Assembly: GCA_964384675.1 (NCBI GenBank)
Contig: CAYLNK010000012.1
Coordinates: forward strand, 1-43,820
Source: CAYLNK01 sp964384675
GTDB taxonomy: Bacteria > Acidobacteriota > Thermoanaerobaculia > UBA5066
Reading direction: 5' to 3'
DNA: 43,820 nt
A program made the position numbers and the translations under genes. A model generated the notes under the pieces. It had not been told where the DNA came from. It ran no database searches and saw nothing but the letters and a program-made list of their open reading frames with translations. Positions 33,902 through 42,961 of the stretch are shown here, one piece after another (the stretch's first letter is position 1; the number at the start of each line of letters is the position of its first letter).

Positions 33902-34800
33902 CTTCGACGACCGACTTCCCCATCGAGACCGAAGGGCTCGGCCGGCGCTTCGGGCGGAAGGACGCCCTCCGGGACCTGACGCTCCGCGTGCCCCGCGGCG
34001 GCGTCCATGCCCTGCTGGGACGGAACGGCGCCGGCAAGACGACGCTGCTCCGGGTCCTGCTCGGGTTCGACCACCCCACCCGCGGCTCGTCGCGCGTGCT
34101 CGGCCAGGACAGCCAGGCGCTCTCCCCCGAGGCGCGCGGGCGGATCGCCTACGTGAACGAGGAGCACGGGCTGCCTCCCTGGATGTCCGTCGCCGGCCTG
34201 CGCGACCTGTCCGCGAGCACCTACGGCCGCTGGAACGAGAAAGCGTACCGCGAGGTGGCGGACCTCTTCCGGCTCTCCCCCGTGCAGCGGGTGTCGCAGC
34301 TCTCGCACGGGGAGCGGGCCGGTCTGGCGCTGGCGCTGGCCCTCGCCCAGTCGCCGGACCTGCTGCTCCTGGACGAGCCGACGCTCGGGCTGGACGCCGT
34401 GGCCAAGCAGGCCTTCGTGGAGGCGCTCCTCTTCGTGGGGGACCGCGAGGGCACCACCGTGATCTACAGCTCCCACCAGCTGGACGAGATCGAGCGCGTC
34501 GCCGACGATCTGATCGTCCTGGTCGAGGGCGCGTTGGCCGCGTTCACCACGCCGGAGGAGATCCAGGCCCGCGTGAGCGCGTGGATCGTCGACGGGCTGC
34601 CGGCCGGCCGTGCGGTTCCCGGCCTCCTCCAGTCGCGCGACCTCGAGGGGCAGACGCAGCTGATCGTCCTCGACCAGGGGGACGACTTCACGGGTCGCCT
34701 CCAGGCGCTGGGTGCCCGGAGTACCGCCCGCGCGCCTCTCGGTTTCGACCGGGCCGTGAACGCGTTCCTCGCCGCCGGCGGGAAGGGGGCAGGCTCTTGA
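33898..34800 (+). CDS. ABC transporter ATP-binding protein (YtrB-like position)
   Basis: Cytoplasmic ATPase of 300 residues. Walker A is LLGRNGAGKTT, the signature is LSHGERAGL (His in place of the usual first Gly), Walker B is LLLLDEPTLGLD, and the switch is SSHQLDEIE. The C-terminal 90 residues form an extra domain after the nucleotide-binding core. It is encoded between the GntR repressor and a permease with 4-base overlaps at both ends, so all three are cotranslated. Substrate is unknown; exporters of this type handle peptides, antibiotics or envelope components. Confidence 0.92.
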   Translation: MTSTTDFPIETEGLGRRFGRKDALRDLTLRVPRGGVHALLGRNGAGKTTLLRVLLGFDHPTRGSSRVLGQDSQALSPEARGRIAYVNEEHGLPPWMSVAGLRDLSASTYGRWNEKAYREVADLFRLSPVQRVSQLSHGERAGLALALALAQSPDLLLLDEPTLGLDAVAKQAFVEALLFVGDREGTTVIYSSHQLDEIERVADDLIVLVEGALAAFTTPEEIQARVSAWIVDGLPAGRAVPGLLQSRDLEGQTQLIVLDQGDDFTGRLQALGARSTARAPLGFDRAVNAFLAAGGKGAGS

Positions 34801-36563
34801 GACCTCTCCTCGCCGCCGAGCTCCGCCGGTTCCGGACGGCCGCCGTGGCCGGTGCCGCCGCACACCTCGTGATCCTGGCGATCGTCGGGACGTTCACGGA
34901 CCTCTTCGTGGCCACCGAGGAGAAGAAGGGAATCGGCCTCGTCTGCTACGCCATCCCCGGTCTCCTCGCCGGCCTCTACCAGATCGGCTCGCAGCGCCGC
35001 CTCGGCACCTTCACGTACCTGATCCACCGGCCGCTCGCGCCGCGGAGGATCCTCCTCGCGCTGGCGGGCGCGGCGTCGCTTCTGCTGGGCGGCGTGGTGG
35101 GCCTGCCGATCCTCGTCGCCACCGTCGTGGCCCGCTTCCGCCCCCACGGCGTCGACGCGCGGATGTTCCTGACGGCTCCGCTCGTGCTCGGGATCTGCCT
35201 CTGCTTCTACCTGGCCGGCCTGTTCCTCGCGCTGAGCCCCAGCCGGGCGCGGTTCGCGGTGCTGCTGATCCCCGTCGTCTTCCTGTATCCCCGCCTGTCG
35301 CCTCTCGCGACGTTCCTGGCGCTCGCCCTCGCGCTCCTCTGGCTCTGGGTGCTCGCGAGCGGCGCGTTCAGGCCCGACCTCTCGACGCACCTCACCTCGC
35401 CGCTCGCGGTGGCGGCGTTCGCGCTGCCCGTGCAGGCCGCGATCCTCCCGATGCTCTCGTTCCTGCTGCTCCTCGTCTACTCCCTCGGGGTGGCGGTGTC
35501 GGAAGCCGGCCTGCGCCACGTGTCGGCCTTCGGCTGGAACGACTACTTCCCGGAGGACACCTTCCAGCGCCTGGAGTACCTCGAGCCCGCCGACGCGATG
35601 ACGCTGGGGCTAAGGCGCGCGGGGGGCGAGGAGGCGGGGCGGCTGGCGACGTCCTTCGATCCGAAGGCCGCGGTGGAGCTGGGCCGGCTGAACCACGACA
35701 CGCACCACCGCGGTCAGCTCTGGAGCCACGACCGGCACCAGACGTTGACCATCGACGCCAGGGGTCTCGTCTTCACGTTCTCGCACGACCTGATGCTCTT
35801 CACCGGCCGCCAGGCGCGCACCGGCGAGGCGGCGGGCTGGCTGGGGCCCGAGGGACGTGCCGTCGACGCCCTTCCGTCCGCGCGGTTCGAGTCGGTGCCG
35901 GAGGTGATGAACGGCCGCTTCCCGGTGACGGCTCGGCGCGTGTACGAGGTCTCCCCGGAGCTGTCGGTGCGGACGACGTTCGAGGCGCCCGCGGGCGAGC
36001 GGATCGTCACGCCCCTCTTCCGGGCCGACGGCGCGCTCCAGGCCGTCCTCACGGACCGGGCCCTGCACCTCGTGCCGCCACGCGCGATGTCCGTCGCGTT
36101 GCCCGGTGACGTGAGGAACCTGTCGCGCGCGATCGTCGTTCCGGCGGGCGACGAGATGCTGATCTCCTTCGTCAGCGGCACCGAAAGCGAGCGGGACGGC
36201 GCCCCGGCACGGCAGACCATCTCGCGCCTGGATGGAGAGGGGCGCACCGTGACCGTCGCCGACCTGGCGCTCGGCCAGGGACCGCCGGCGTGGACGCGGC
36301 ACCGGAGCTTCCTCGTCGCCCCGCTGCTCACGTTCCTGGGCGACGCCGTTCTTCGAGAGCCGATCTCGCGACCACCGCCCGCGCTCTGGCTCGTCGCGAC
36401 GTTGATCGCCGTCGCATCGTGCGCGCTCACCGCGTGGGTCGCCCGGCGCCGAGGTCTCTCCGACCGCTCCCGGCTGGCCTGGAGCGCCGCATCGCTCCTC
36501 ACCGGCATACCGGGGTTCCTCAGCTTCCTGCTCCTGACTCCACGCGCGGAAACACCGCCGTGA
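34797..36563 (+). CDS. ABC-2-type permease with large extracytoplasmic domain
   Basis: Membrane protein of 588 residues. The first 235 residues hold about seven hydrophobic helices (for example AAHLVILAIVGTFTDLF, LLALAGAASLLLGGVVGLP). A soluble region of about 265 residues (238-504) follows, rich in short beta strands (LTIDARGLVFTFS, LMLFTG, YEVSPELSVRTTF, ALQAVLTDRALHLVPP) and resembling a propeller. Three helices close the protein (APLLTFLGDAV, LWLVATLIAVASCALTAWV, ASLLTGIPGFLSFLLL). The start is a TTG at 34797 overlapping the ATPase stop as TTGA, preceded by AAGGGGG; no ATG or GTG is better placed. With the ATPase it forms the transporter controlled by the GntR protein. The soluble domain may sense or hold the substrate outside the cytoplasm. 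Confidence 0.85.
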   Translation: MRPLLAAELRRFRTAAVAGAAAHLVILAIVGTFTDLFVATEEKKGIGLVCYAIPGLLAGLYQIGSQRRLGTFTYLIHRPLAPRRILLALAGAASLLLGGVVGLPILVATVVARFRPHGVDARMFLTAPLVLGICLCFYLAGLFLALSPSRARFAVLLIPVVFLYPRLSPLATFLALALALLWLWVLASGAFRPDLSTHLTSPLAVAAFALPVQAAILPMLSFLLLLVYSLGVAVSEAGLRHVSAFGWNDYFPEDTFQRLEYLEPADAMTLGLRRAGGEEAGRLATSFDPKAAVELGRLNHDTHHRGQLWSHDRHQTLTIDARGLVFTFSHDLMLFTGRQARTGEAAGWLGPEGRAVDALPSARFESVPEVMNGRFPVTARRVYEVSPELSVRTTFEAPAGERIVTPLFRADGALQAVLTDRALHLVPPRAMSVALPGDVRNLSRAIVVPAGDEMLISFVSGTESERDGAPARQTISRLDGEGRTVTVADLALGQGPPAWTRHRSFLVAPLLTFLGDAVLREPISRPPPALWLVATLIAVASCALTAWVARRRGLSDRSRLAWSAASLLTGIPGFLSFLLLTPRAETPP

Positions 36564-36652
36564 CGCACTAGCCCACTTCAGACCTGACGCCCTTCCAGCC
36601 GTCTCGTTGACCGAGTCCGGCGTGAGCCCTGCCCCGCAACCGGAGGAACACC

Positions 36653-37543
36653 ATGCTGAAGATCCAGAACCTGACCAAGACCTACCCCAACGGCGTCATC
36701 GCCCTCGACGGGGTCTCGCTGACCATCGGCAACGGCCTCTTCGGCCTCCTCGGCCCGAACGGCGCCGGCAAGTCGACGCTCATGCGCACCGTCGCGACGC
36801 TGGTGTCGCCGGACCGGGGCCGGATCGAGCTGGACGGCCGCGACGTCCTGGCGGATCCGCAGACGCACCGTCGACGGCTCGGATACCTGCCCCAGGACTT
36901 CGGCGTCTACCCCGGCCTCCCGGCGCTCATGCTGCTCGACCATCTGGCGCTCCTGAAGGGAGTTGCCAGGAAGAGCGATCGCGCCGCGCAGATCGACTCC
37001 CTGCTCCACCTGACCAACCTCCACGCCCACCGCAAGACGGCGGTGAGCACCTTCTCGGGCGGCATGCGGCGCCGCTTCGGCATCGCCCAGGCGCTGCTCG
37101 GCGATCCGCGCCTGGTGATCGTGGACGAGCCGACGGCGGGGCTGGACCCAGAGGAGCGGCACCGCTTCCACGACCTCCTTGCCGAGATCGGCGAGCGGAT
37201 GGTGGTCGTGCTCTCCACGCACCTCGTCGACGACGTGCAGGAGCTCTGCCCACACCTGGCCGTGCTGGCCAAGGGGCGCGTCGTGACCCAGGGAGAGCCC
37301 GACGCGCTCGTGGCCAGCCTCGTGGGCCGCGTGTTCCGCAAGTCGGTGGAGCGGTCGGCCGTGTCCTCCCTGCGCGGTCCCTTCACCGTCCTTTCGACGC
37401 GCCTCCACGCCGGCCGCGCGCAGGTGCGCGTCCTGGCGGACGTCCCTCCCGGACACGGGTTCGAGCCCGCGCCGCCGGAGCTGGAGGACGTCTACTTCGC
37501 GGCCCTGGGATCCACCCGGGCGCCCGTCGCCGAGGCGGCGTGA
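36653..37543 (+). CDS. ABC transporter ATP-binding protein partnered with the permease/M1 fusion
   Basis: Cytoplasmic ATPase of 296 residues. Walker A is LLGPNGAGKST, the signature is FSGGMRRRFGIAQALL, Walker B is LVIVDEPTAGLD, and the switch is STHLVDDVQ. GGAGGAACACC precedes the ATG. Its TGA overlaps the ATG of the fusion gene (TGATG at 37541-37545). An 89-base gap separates it from the GntR operon; I saw no second GTGTA/TACAC operator there, so read-through or a separate promoter are both possible. Confidence 0.94.
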   Translation: MLKIQNLTKTYPNGVIALDGVSLTIGNGLFGLLGPNGAGKSTLMRTVATLVSPDRGRIELDGRDVLADPQTHRRRLGYLPQDFGVYPGLPALMLLDHLALLKGVARKSDRAAQIDSLLHLTNLHAHRKTAVSTFSGGMRRRFGIAQALLGDPRLVIVDEPTAGLDPEERHRFHDLLAEIGERMVVVLSTHLVDDVQELCPHLAVLAKGRVVTQGEPDALVASLVGRVFRKSVERSAVSSLRGPFTVLSTRLHAGRAQVRVLADVPPGHGFEPAPPELEDVYFAALGSTRAPVAEAA

Positions 37544-40500
37544 TGCTGGGCGGCGTCCTCCTCTTCGAGCTCCGCGCGCACGCCGGGCGGCTCACGTTCG
37601 CTCTGGCCGCGCTCTTCTTCGCCTTCCTGGGGTTCGCGACCTCGGCCACGAGCTTCGGGCAGGACGACGTCCTCCTGAACGCGCCGTACACCATCACCAA
37701 CGCGATGGGGCTGCTGACGCTCTGCACCGTCTTCTCGCTCACGCTCTTCTGCGCGCAGTCGGTGCTCCGTGACGACGAGCACCGGATGGCGGAGATCGTC
37801 TACTCGACGGCCGTCACCAAGGGGGACCTCCTCCTCGGCCGCTTCCTGGGCTCGTTCCTGGCGGCGGTGGCCTCCTTCGCCGCGGCCCCGGTCGGTATGG
37901 TCGCCGGCACGTTCCTGAAGTCGCACGAGCCGGGGACGGTCGGGCCGTTCTCGCTGGCGCACTACCTCTGGCCCGTCGCGGTGCTGGCCCTGCCGAGCAT
38001 GCTCTTCGCCGGGACGCTCCTCTTCGCGGTGGCCGCGCTCACCCGGAGCTCCCTGGCGACGTACGTCGCCGGCGTGGCGCTCTACGTCCTCTACCTCGCC
38101 GGAGCGCTGGCGACCGACAGCCCGCTCATGGCCGGCTCCTCCCCCACCGCCGACGGCCTCGCCCGCGCGGCGATGCTCGATCCGTTCGGCATCTCGGCGT
38201 TCTTCGCCCAGTCGCAGTTCTGGACGCCGGCCGAGCGGAACGTCCGCCAGGTGGCGATGGAAGGATCCTTCCTCTGGAACCGCGTCGCGGTGACGCTCGG
38301 CGGCGTCCTCACGCTGGCGACGGCGGTCCGCCTCTTCCGGATGGCGCTTCCCTCCGGCGTGAGGTCGGGAGGCCGCAAGTCGGTGGCCGTGACCGACTCG
38401 GTCGAGACGTCGAGCCGCTCGGTGGAGCTCGTTCCCGCCCCGACGGCCATCGGAGCCGACGTCTGGGCCCGGGCGCTGGCCTCGCGGGTCGGGCTCGATC
38501 TCCGCCTGGCGCTCGGCGGCTGGCCGTTCCTGGCGCTCCTCGTCCTCTTCACCGGCAGCATGGGCATCGAGATGTGGCAGAGCTTCCGGATGAACGAGTT
38601 CGGCACCGCGCTGATCCCCACCACCGGGATGGTGCTGGACCGCCTTCGGGGCAGCGTCCTTCCGTTCGGGCTGCTGGTGATCGTCTACTGGAGCGCGGAG
38701 CTGATCTGGCGGGATCGCGCCGTGAACGTCCAGGAGATCGTGGACGCCACGCCGGCCCCGAACGGCCTCTTCCTGGTCTCGAAGGTCTTCACCCTCTCGG
38801 CGCTGGCGGCCGTGCTGATCACGTCGGGAGCTTTGATCGGGATGCTGTTCCAGATCGCCCTCGGACCGGTACGCATCCAGGCGGGGCTCTACGCGTCGCT
38901 CCTCGTCTTCGTCGGGATCCCGCTCGTGCTCCTCTCCGTGCTGGCGATCTTCCTGCAAGTGCTCTCCCCGAACCGCTACGTCGGGATGCTGGCGACGGTG
39001 GTCGTCGCGCTGTTCTGGCATCGCGGCGCGCTCGGCGGCTTCGATCACCCGCTGCTCCGGTACGCCTCGGCCCAGGAGCCTCGCTACTCCGACATGAGCG
39101 GCTTCTCGCCGCTGACGGGCACGTTCGGCTGGCTCATGCTGTACGGCTCGCTGCTCGCGGGGCTGATGTCGATCGCCGCCGTCGGACTCTGGCGGCGCGG
39201 CACGGAGGGGCGGCTCTGGACCCGGCTGCGGGCCCTCCCCTCGCGCCTGGGCACGCCCGGACGGATGGCGTTCGTGGCCGTCGGCCTCACGTGGATGGCG
39301 CTGGCCGGCTTCCTCTACCAGCAGGGCAACGTCGTCAACCGGTACGAGACCGAGGCGCAGAACCTGAAGTGGCGCGTGGAGTACGAGCGCACGTACCGGC
39401 ACCTGGAGAAGGACCCTCAGCCGGTCGTCGTCGGGCAGAGCGTCACCGTGGACCTGTTCCCCGAGGAGGGACGCGTGAAGGCTCGTGGTCGCCTGCGGCT
39501 CGAGAACCGCGCCGACTCGCCGATCGGCACCGTCTGGATCTCGACGCGACGCGACCTCAGGACCGTCGCGGTCACCGTGGGCGGGCGGAACCCGGAGAAG
39601 ACCGACGCGCGCTTCGGCATGCACCTTTTCCCGCTCTCCCCTCCGCTCGCGCCCGGCGCCTCGACCGAGCTGACGTTCGACGCCCTGCTGGAGCGGCGCG
39701 GGATCGCCGCCGACGGCGACGCGATGGAGGAGGTCGTCCCGAACGGCACGTTCCTCCTCGGCTCGGCGTTCCTGCCCGGGATCGGCTACCGGTTCCAGTA
39801 CGCCCTCCGGAGCCCGAACGAGCGGCGCCGGCAGGGCCTGCCCGAGCTGACCGATCCCGAGCGTCCCGACGACGGCGAGCTCGTCCACGACGTCGCGCCG
39901 AAGGTCCCCATCGAGACCGTCGTCTCGACCTCACCCGGCGAGACCGCGCTGGCGCCGGGGGCGCTCGCGAAGGCGTGGGTCGAGGGCGACCGCCCGCACT
40001 TCCGCTACACGTCGGAGCACCCGGTGTCGCCGGACCTGGCGATCGTCTCGGCGCGTTACGAGGTGGCCAGACGGAACGTCCGCGGTGTGGACGTCTCCGT
40101 GCTGTACCACCCGGGCCACGCCAGGAACGTCGAGGCGATCCTGCAGTCCGCGGCGCGCACGCTCGACTACGGCATCCGGAGCTTCGGCCCGTACCCGCTG
40201 CCCGAGCTTCGCCTCGTCGAGATCCCGTCCACCTGGGGGCAGTTCGGCGGCCTCGCGATGCCGGGCCTGATCATGCTGGTCGAGCACCGGGTGTTCCTGA
40301 TCGACCGTCGTGACGACGCCAGGGTGGACATCGTCACCAAGCGGGTCGCCCACGAGGTGGCGCACCAGTGGTGGGGCCGGGAGCTGGCGCCCCCGATCGG
40401 GCCCGGCTCGGCGGTGCTGGTGGAGAGCCTGGCCCGCTACAGCGAGCTGATGATCCTCAAGGAGGTCCACGGGCGGAAGGCGATCGAGCCGGTCGTCGCG

Positions 40501-41124
40501 ATCGAGCTCCGCAACTACCTCTCGGGACGCGCCGGGCGGCCGGAGGTGCCGATGGCCCTCGCCACCGACCAGTCCTACCTCTACTACGCGAAGGGGGCGC
40601 TGGTCTTCACCGCCCTCGAGGACCTCATCGGCGAGCAGAACGTCAACCGTGCGCTCGCCGAGCTGCTGAAGGAGGGGACCGCTCCCGGCGCTTCGCCACG
40701 TGCAACCGACCTGGTGAAGTGTCTCCGGGAGGTGACGCCGGTCGAGCACCAAAGTCTGCTCGACGAGTGGCTCCTGGGCACGGCTCTCTACGACCTGCGG
40801 GTGACGTCGGTCAAGTCCGAGCCGCTCCCCGGTGGGCGCTTCCGCGTCGCCGCGCGCCTGATGGCGGAGCGGACGGTCTACGAGAAGGGTCAGGAGGTGG
40901 CCGGCGTGCCCGAGGAGCCGATCGAGGTGGAGGTGCTCGGCGAGCCGTCCGCCACGGGTGAGCCACGGGTCCTCCACACCGTGAAGATGGCCGTCCGGGG
41001 CACGGCCGATCTCTCCGTCGACGTCGACGCCCGCCCGGTCAGCGTGTCGATCGACCCGCACATCCGGCGCATCGACCGGAACCTCGTCGACAACGTCCGG
41101 AAGGTGGAGGTCGAGCGACGCTGA
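37543..41124 (+). CDS. ABC-2 permease fused to an M1-family metallopeptidase
   Basis: Membrane protein of 1193 residues. The N-terminal 590 residues contain two sets of about six helices with ABC-2 permease character (LLFELRAHAGRL start; DEHRMAEIVYSTAVTKGDLLLGRFL; VWRDRAVNVQEIVDATPAP-like segment). The C-terminal 580 residues are an M1 aminopeptidase domain, predicted outside the cytoplasm. Zinc ligands are His937, His941 (HEVAHQWWG) and Glu961 (VLVESLA), with 19 residues between the second His and the Glu. A catalytic Tyr lies in YYAKGALV (about 1014-1015). Where classic M1 enzymes have GAMEN the protein reads GGLAMPG (about 900-908), without the glutamate that holds the peptide N-terminus. 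Fusions of this plan are known in several phyla but not functionally assigned. Peptide export with processing or signal destruction are options. Confidence 0.92.
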   Translation: MLGGVLLFELRAHAGRLTFALAALFFAFLGFATSATSFGQDDVLLNAPYTITNAMGLLTLCTVFSLTLFCAQSVLRDDEHRMAEIVYSTAVTKGDLLLGRFLGSFLAAVASFAAAPVGMVAGTFLKSHEPGTVGPFSLAHYLWPVAVLALPSMLFAGTLLFAVAALTRSSLATYVAGVALYVLYLAGALATDSPLMAGSSPTADGLARAAMLDPFGISAFFAQSQFWTPAERNVRQVAMEGSFLWNRVAVTLGGVLTLATAVRLFRMALPSGVRSGGRKSVAVTDSVETSSRSVELVPAPTAIGADVWARALASRVGLDLRLALGGWPFLALLVLFTGSMGIEMWQSFRMNEFGTALIPTTGMVLDRLRGSVLPFGLLVIVYWSAELIWRDRAVNVQEIVDATPAPNGLFLVSKVFTLSALAAVLITSGALIGMLFQIALGPVRIQAGLYASLLVFVGIPLVLLSVLAIFLQVLSPNRYVGMLATVVVALFWHRGALGGFDHPLLRYASAQEPRYSDMSGFSPLTGTFGWLMLYGSLLAGLMSIAAVGLWRRGTEGRLWTRLRALPSRLGTPGRMAFVAVGLTWMALAGFLYQQGNVVNRYETEAQNLKWRVEYERTYRHLEKDPQPVVVGQSVTVDLFPEEGRVKARGRLRLENRADSPIGTVWISTRRDLRTVAVTVGGRNPEKTDARFGMHLFPLSPPLAPGASTELTFDALLERRGIAADGDAMEEVVPNGTFLLGSAFLPGIGYRFQYALRSPNERRRQGLPELTDPERPDDGELVHDVAPKVPIETVVSTSPGETALAPGALAKAWVEGDRPHFRYTSEHPVSPDLAIVSARYEVARRNVRGVDVSVLYHPGHARNVEAILQSAARTLDYGIRSFGPYPLPELRLVEIPSTWGQFGGLAMPGLIMLVEHRVFLIDRRDDARVDIVTKRVAHEVAHQWWGRELAPPIGPGSAVLVESLARYSELMILKEVHGRKAIEPVVAIELRNYLSGRAGRPEVPMALATDQSYLYYAKGALVFTALEDLIGEQNVNRALAELLKEGTAPGASPRATDLVKCLREVTPVEHQSLLDEWLLGTALYDLRVTSVKSEPLPGGRFRVAARLMAERTVYEKGQEVAGVPEEPIEVEVLGEPSATGEPRVLHTVKMAVRGTADLSVDVDARPVSVSIDPHIRRIDRNLVDNVRKVEVERR

Positions 41125-41134
41125 GCCAGGCCGG

Positions 41135-41170
41135 CCGGTCGGGAGGGCGGGGGGCCGCCCTCCCGGCCGG
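41135..41170. terminator. Strong bidirectional hairpin between convergent genes
   Basis: A 16-bp stem (one T-G pair) with a GGGG loop: arms 41135-41150 and 41155-41170. It sits 10 bases past the fusion-gene stop and 12 bases past the stop of the convergent small secreted protein, where it could end both transcripts. No T-run follows on either strand. Confidence 0.75.
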
Positions 41171-41182
41171 TGGACGGCTCGA

Positions 41183-41599
41183 CTACTTGACGAGCTTGAT
41201 GCTGTGCGAGCTGCCGGGCTGGCAGACGAAGGGTTCGCCGAGCTGCTCGATCTCGTTCTCGAACTTGATCCCGCCGATCTTGTGCTGGTAGAGCACCTTG
41301 AACTGGGTCTTGTCGCCCTTGACGGCTTCGAGGTCTCGCGTCACCGTGAAGGACTTCCTGGCGTTGAGCTTCTCCTTCCCGTCGACGCCGAGCAGCGGCT
41401 CGAGGCGCCACCTCTGCTTGTCGAAGTCGTTGTAGAGGAACTTCGTCACCTTGATCTGATCGGTGGTTCCGTTCTCGACCGTGATGTTCACCCCCTTGCA
41501 GTTGTCCCCCGCGAGGGCGCGATCGGCGGGACAGGCGACCAGTGCCGCGACGGAGAGCAGTACGGCGGATGTAAGGGGCGACGAATGGGCGGACCTCAT
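41183..41599 (-). CDS. Small secreted protein of unknown function
   Basis: Protein of 138 residues. The signal peptide (LTSAVLLSVAALVACPADRALA) is cleaved probably after ALA. The mature 108 residues look like a single beta-sandwich (VNITVENGTTDQIKVTKFLY, KSFTVTRDLEAV, TQFKVLYQHK, SHSIKLVK) with two Cys, at DNCKG and FVCQPG, that could form a disulfide across the fold. It recalls small repeated-strand proteins of the cytolysin-like or aegerolysin-like size class, but I cannot assign it. AGGAGG lies 7 bases before the ATG. It is monocistronic between hairpins. Confidence 0.85.
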   Translation of the reverse strand: MRSAHSSPLTSAVLLSVAALVACPADRALAGDNCKGVNITVENGTTDQIKVTKFLYNDFDKQRWRLEPLLGVDGKEKLNARKSFTVTRDLEAVKGDKTQFKVLYQHKIGGIKFENEIEQLGEPFVCQPGSSHSIKLVK

Positions 41600-41883
41600 G
41601 ACGGACCTCCTGCGATCCTGATGCGACTCGCCCTCCCCGGGTATCGAGTCGGTGCTGATTGTTCGGGGCCGACCATCCGGCTCCCTTCGACCGCAATCTG
41701 GGACGTCGGGAAGGGAGAATCCCGACGGAAAGCGGAAGAAACCCGGACGGAATACCGGACGGCGAGCCGGCGGTCGTTCGGAGCTCGAGCGTCGGTTCCG
41801 GTCCGCGCGCGGTAGACCTCACCCCTCCGCCGGCGCCGTGAGGGGCGAGGATTCTCGAGCCGAGGCGGGTGCCGCAGCCAGCC
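41600..41883. other. Intergenic region without a recognisable gene
   Basis: The 284 bases between the small secreted protein and the EamA exporter contain the ribosome site of the former, a run of loosely repeated CC(G)GACGGA units (41728-41764) and a hairpin at 41818-41849. Open frames here lack start signals and family resemblance. Confidence 0.5.
41818..41849 (-). terminator. Hairpin after the EamA exporter
   Basis: Arms CTCACCCCTC (41818-41827) and GAGGGGCGAG (41840-41849), 10 bp with one mismatch and a 12-base GC-rich loop, 34 bases past the exporter stop. No U-run is present. Confidence 0.5.
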
Positions 41884-42924
41884 TCACGAGCGATCGAAGA
41901 CGGACGTCGAGCGCGTCTCTCGGAGCCTTTCCTGGTGCGACGTCACGATCCAGCTCGTCGTCCCCATCCGGGGTGGCGGCTCACCCGCTCTTCTGCCGCG
42001 ACCCAGCACCAGCGCCACGCCGGCCATCGCGAGAGCGCCCCCGATCACCGCCGATGCCCCCGGCTTCTCGCCCAGCACGGCCCAGCCCATCAGAAGCGCG
42101 ATCGGCGGGACGAGGAAGAGCGCAGCCGCGGCGCGCGTCGCCGGGACCTTCGACAGGACGTAGGTCCAGAGCCCGTTGGCGAGCGCTCCGGGGAGGACGC
42201 CGAGGTAGACCGCCGCCAGGATCGCCTGCCGCGGCGCGGTGCCGAGGGTCCGGAGGAGGTCGCCGCCGAAGGCGAGCGCGAGCGCGGCGGTGCCGAAGAA
42301 GATCGAGCCCACGGTGACCTCGAAGGCGGAGAGCCGAGTCAGCAGCGGTTTCTGGAGCACGAAGAAGACCGCCTGGATGAAGGCGGCGAAGAGGACGAGG
42401 GCCGCGCCGCGCGAGGGCACCAGGCCGGACACGCCTGCGCCGGTCCCGATCGCGAGCCGCGCGACCCCGGCGAAGCCGATGCCGATTCCGAGCGCTCCGC
42501 GGGCGCCCAGGCGCTCGCCCAGCGCGCCCCGCGAGAGGAGGGCGGTGAAGATGGGCGAGGAGGCGATCAGGAGGCTTGCCGTGCCGGCCGCGACGGTGCG
42601 CTCCCCCTCGTTCAGCGCGGCGTGGTACAGCGCGACCCCGGTGAGGCCCACCAGCGCCAGCCAGGGAAGGTCGCGACGGGTGACGCTAGAACGCACCGCG
42701 CGATCCGGCTGGATCGCGCGCTCCGCCCGGCGACGGAGCGGCAGGACGGCGAGCAGCGTCGCCGACGCCACCGAGAACCGGAGCAGCGCGAGCGGGCCGC
42801 CGCTGAAGGACCGGGCGGCAACGCGGATCGCCACGAAGGCAGAGGCCCAGAGTACGATCGTGGCGGCAGCGGCAACGATCGTCAGGGTCCGGGCGCGGGG
42901 CAGAGTCGCGATCGGGTTGCTCAT
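41884..42924 (-). CDS. EamA/DMT-superfamily transporter
   Basis: Inner-membrane protein of 346 residues with about ten helices in two EamA repeats. The first begins TIVAAAATIVLWASAFVAIRVA and the second ALVLFAAFIQAVFFVLQKPLL. It has the conserved P-(I/P)-x-(T/A)-(A/L)-L elements (ASSPIFTALLSRGALGE; FLVPPIALLMGWAVLGEKP). Relatives such as RhaT, YdcZ and PagO-like proteins export amino acids or other metabolites. The ATG at 42924 starts the usual short polar N-terminus. It is divergent from the AraC-type gene (37-base gap), an arrangement often seen when an AraC or LysR regulator controls its neighbour exporter. Confidence 0.92.
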   Translation of the reverse strand: MSNPIATLPRARTLTIVAAAATIVLWASAFVAIRVAARSFSGGPLALLRFSVASATLLAVLPLRRRAERAIQPDRAVRSSVTRRDLPWLALVGLTGVALYHAALNEGERTVAAGTASLLIASSPIFTALLSRGALGERLGARGALGIGIGFAGVARLAIGTGAGVSGLVPSRGAALVLFAAFIQAVFFVLQKPLLTRLSAFEVTVGSIFFGTAALALAFGGDLLRTLGTAPRQAILAAVYLGVLPGALANGLWTYVLSKVPATRAAAALFLVPPIALLMGWAVLGEKPGASAVIGGALAMAGVALVLGRGRRAGEPPPRMGTTSWIVTSHQERLRETRSTSVFDRS

Positions 42925-42961
42925 GCCGGCAATCTGGCGCTCGACGCGACGAAAGGCTGGG

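Noticed and set aside
28120..34863. A 2247-codon open frame on the minus strand
   Set aside because: It runs antisense to clear genes (sigma factor, hydrolase, ABC ATPase) and frame-shifted over the ABC-F gene. Its translation is Arg/Gly/Pro/Ala-rich without motifs. It is a by-product of high G+C.
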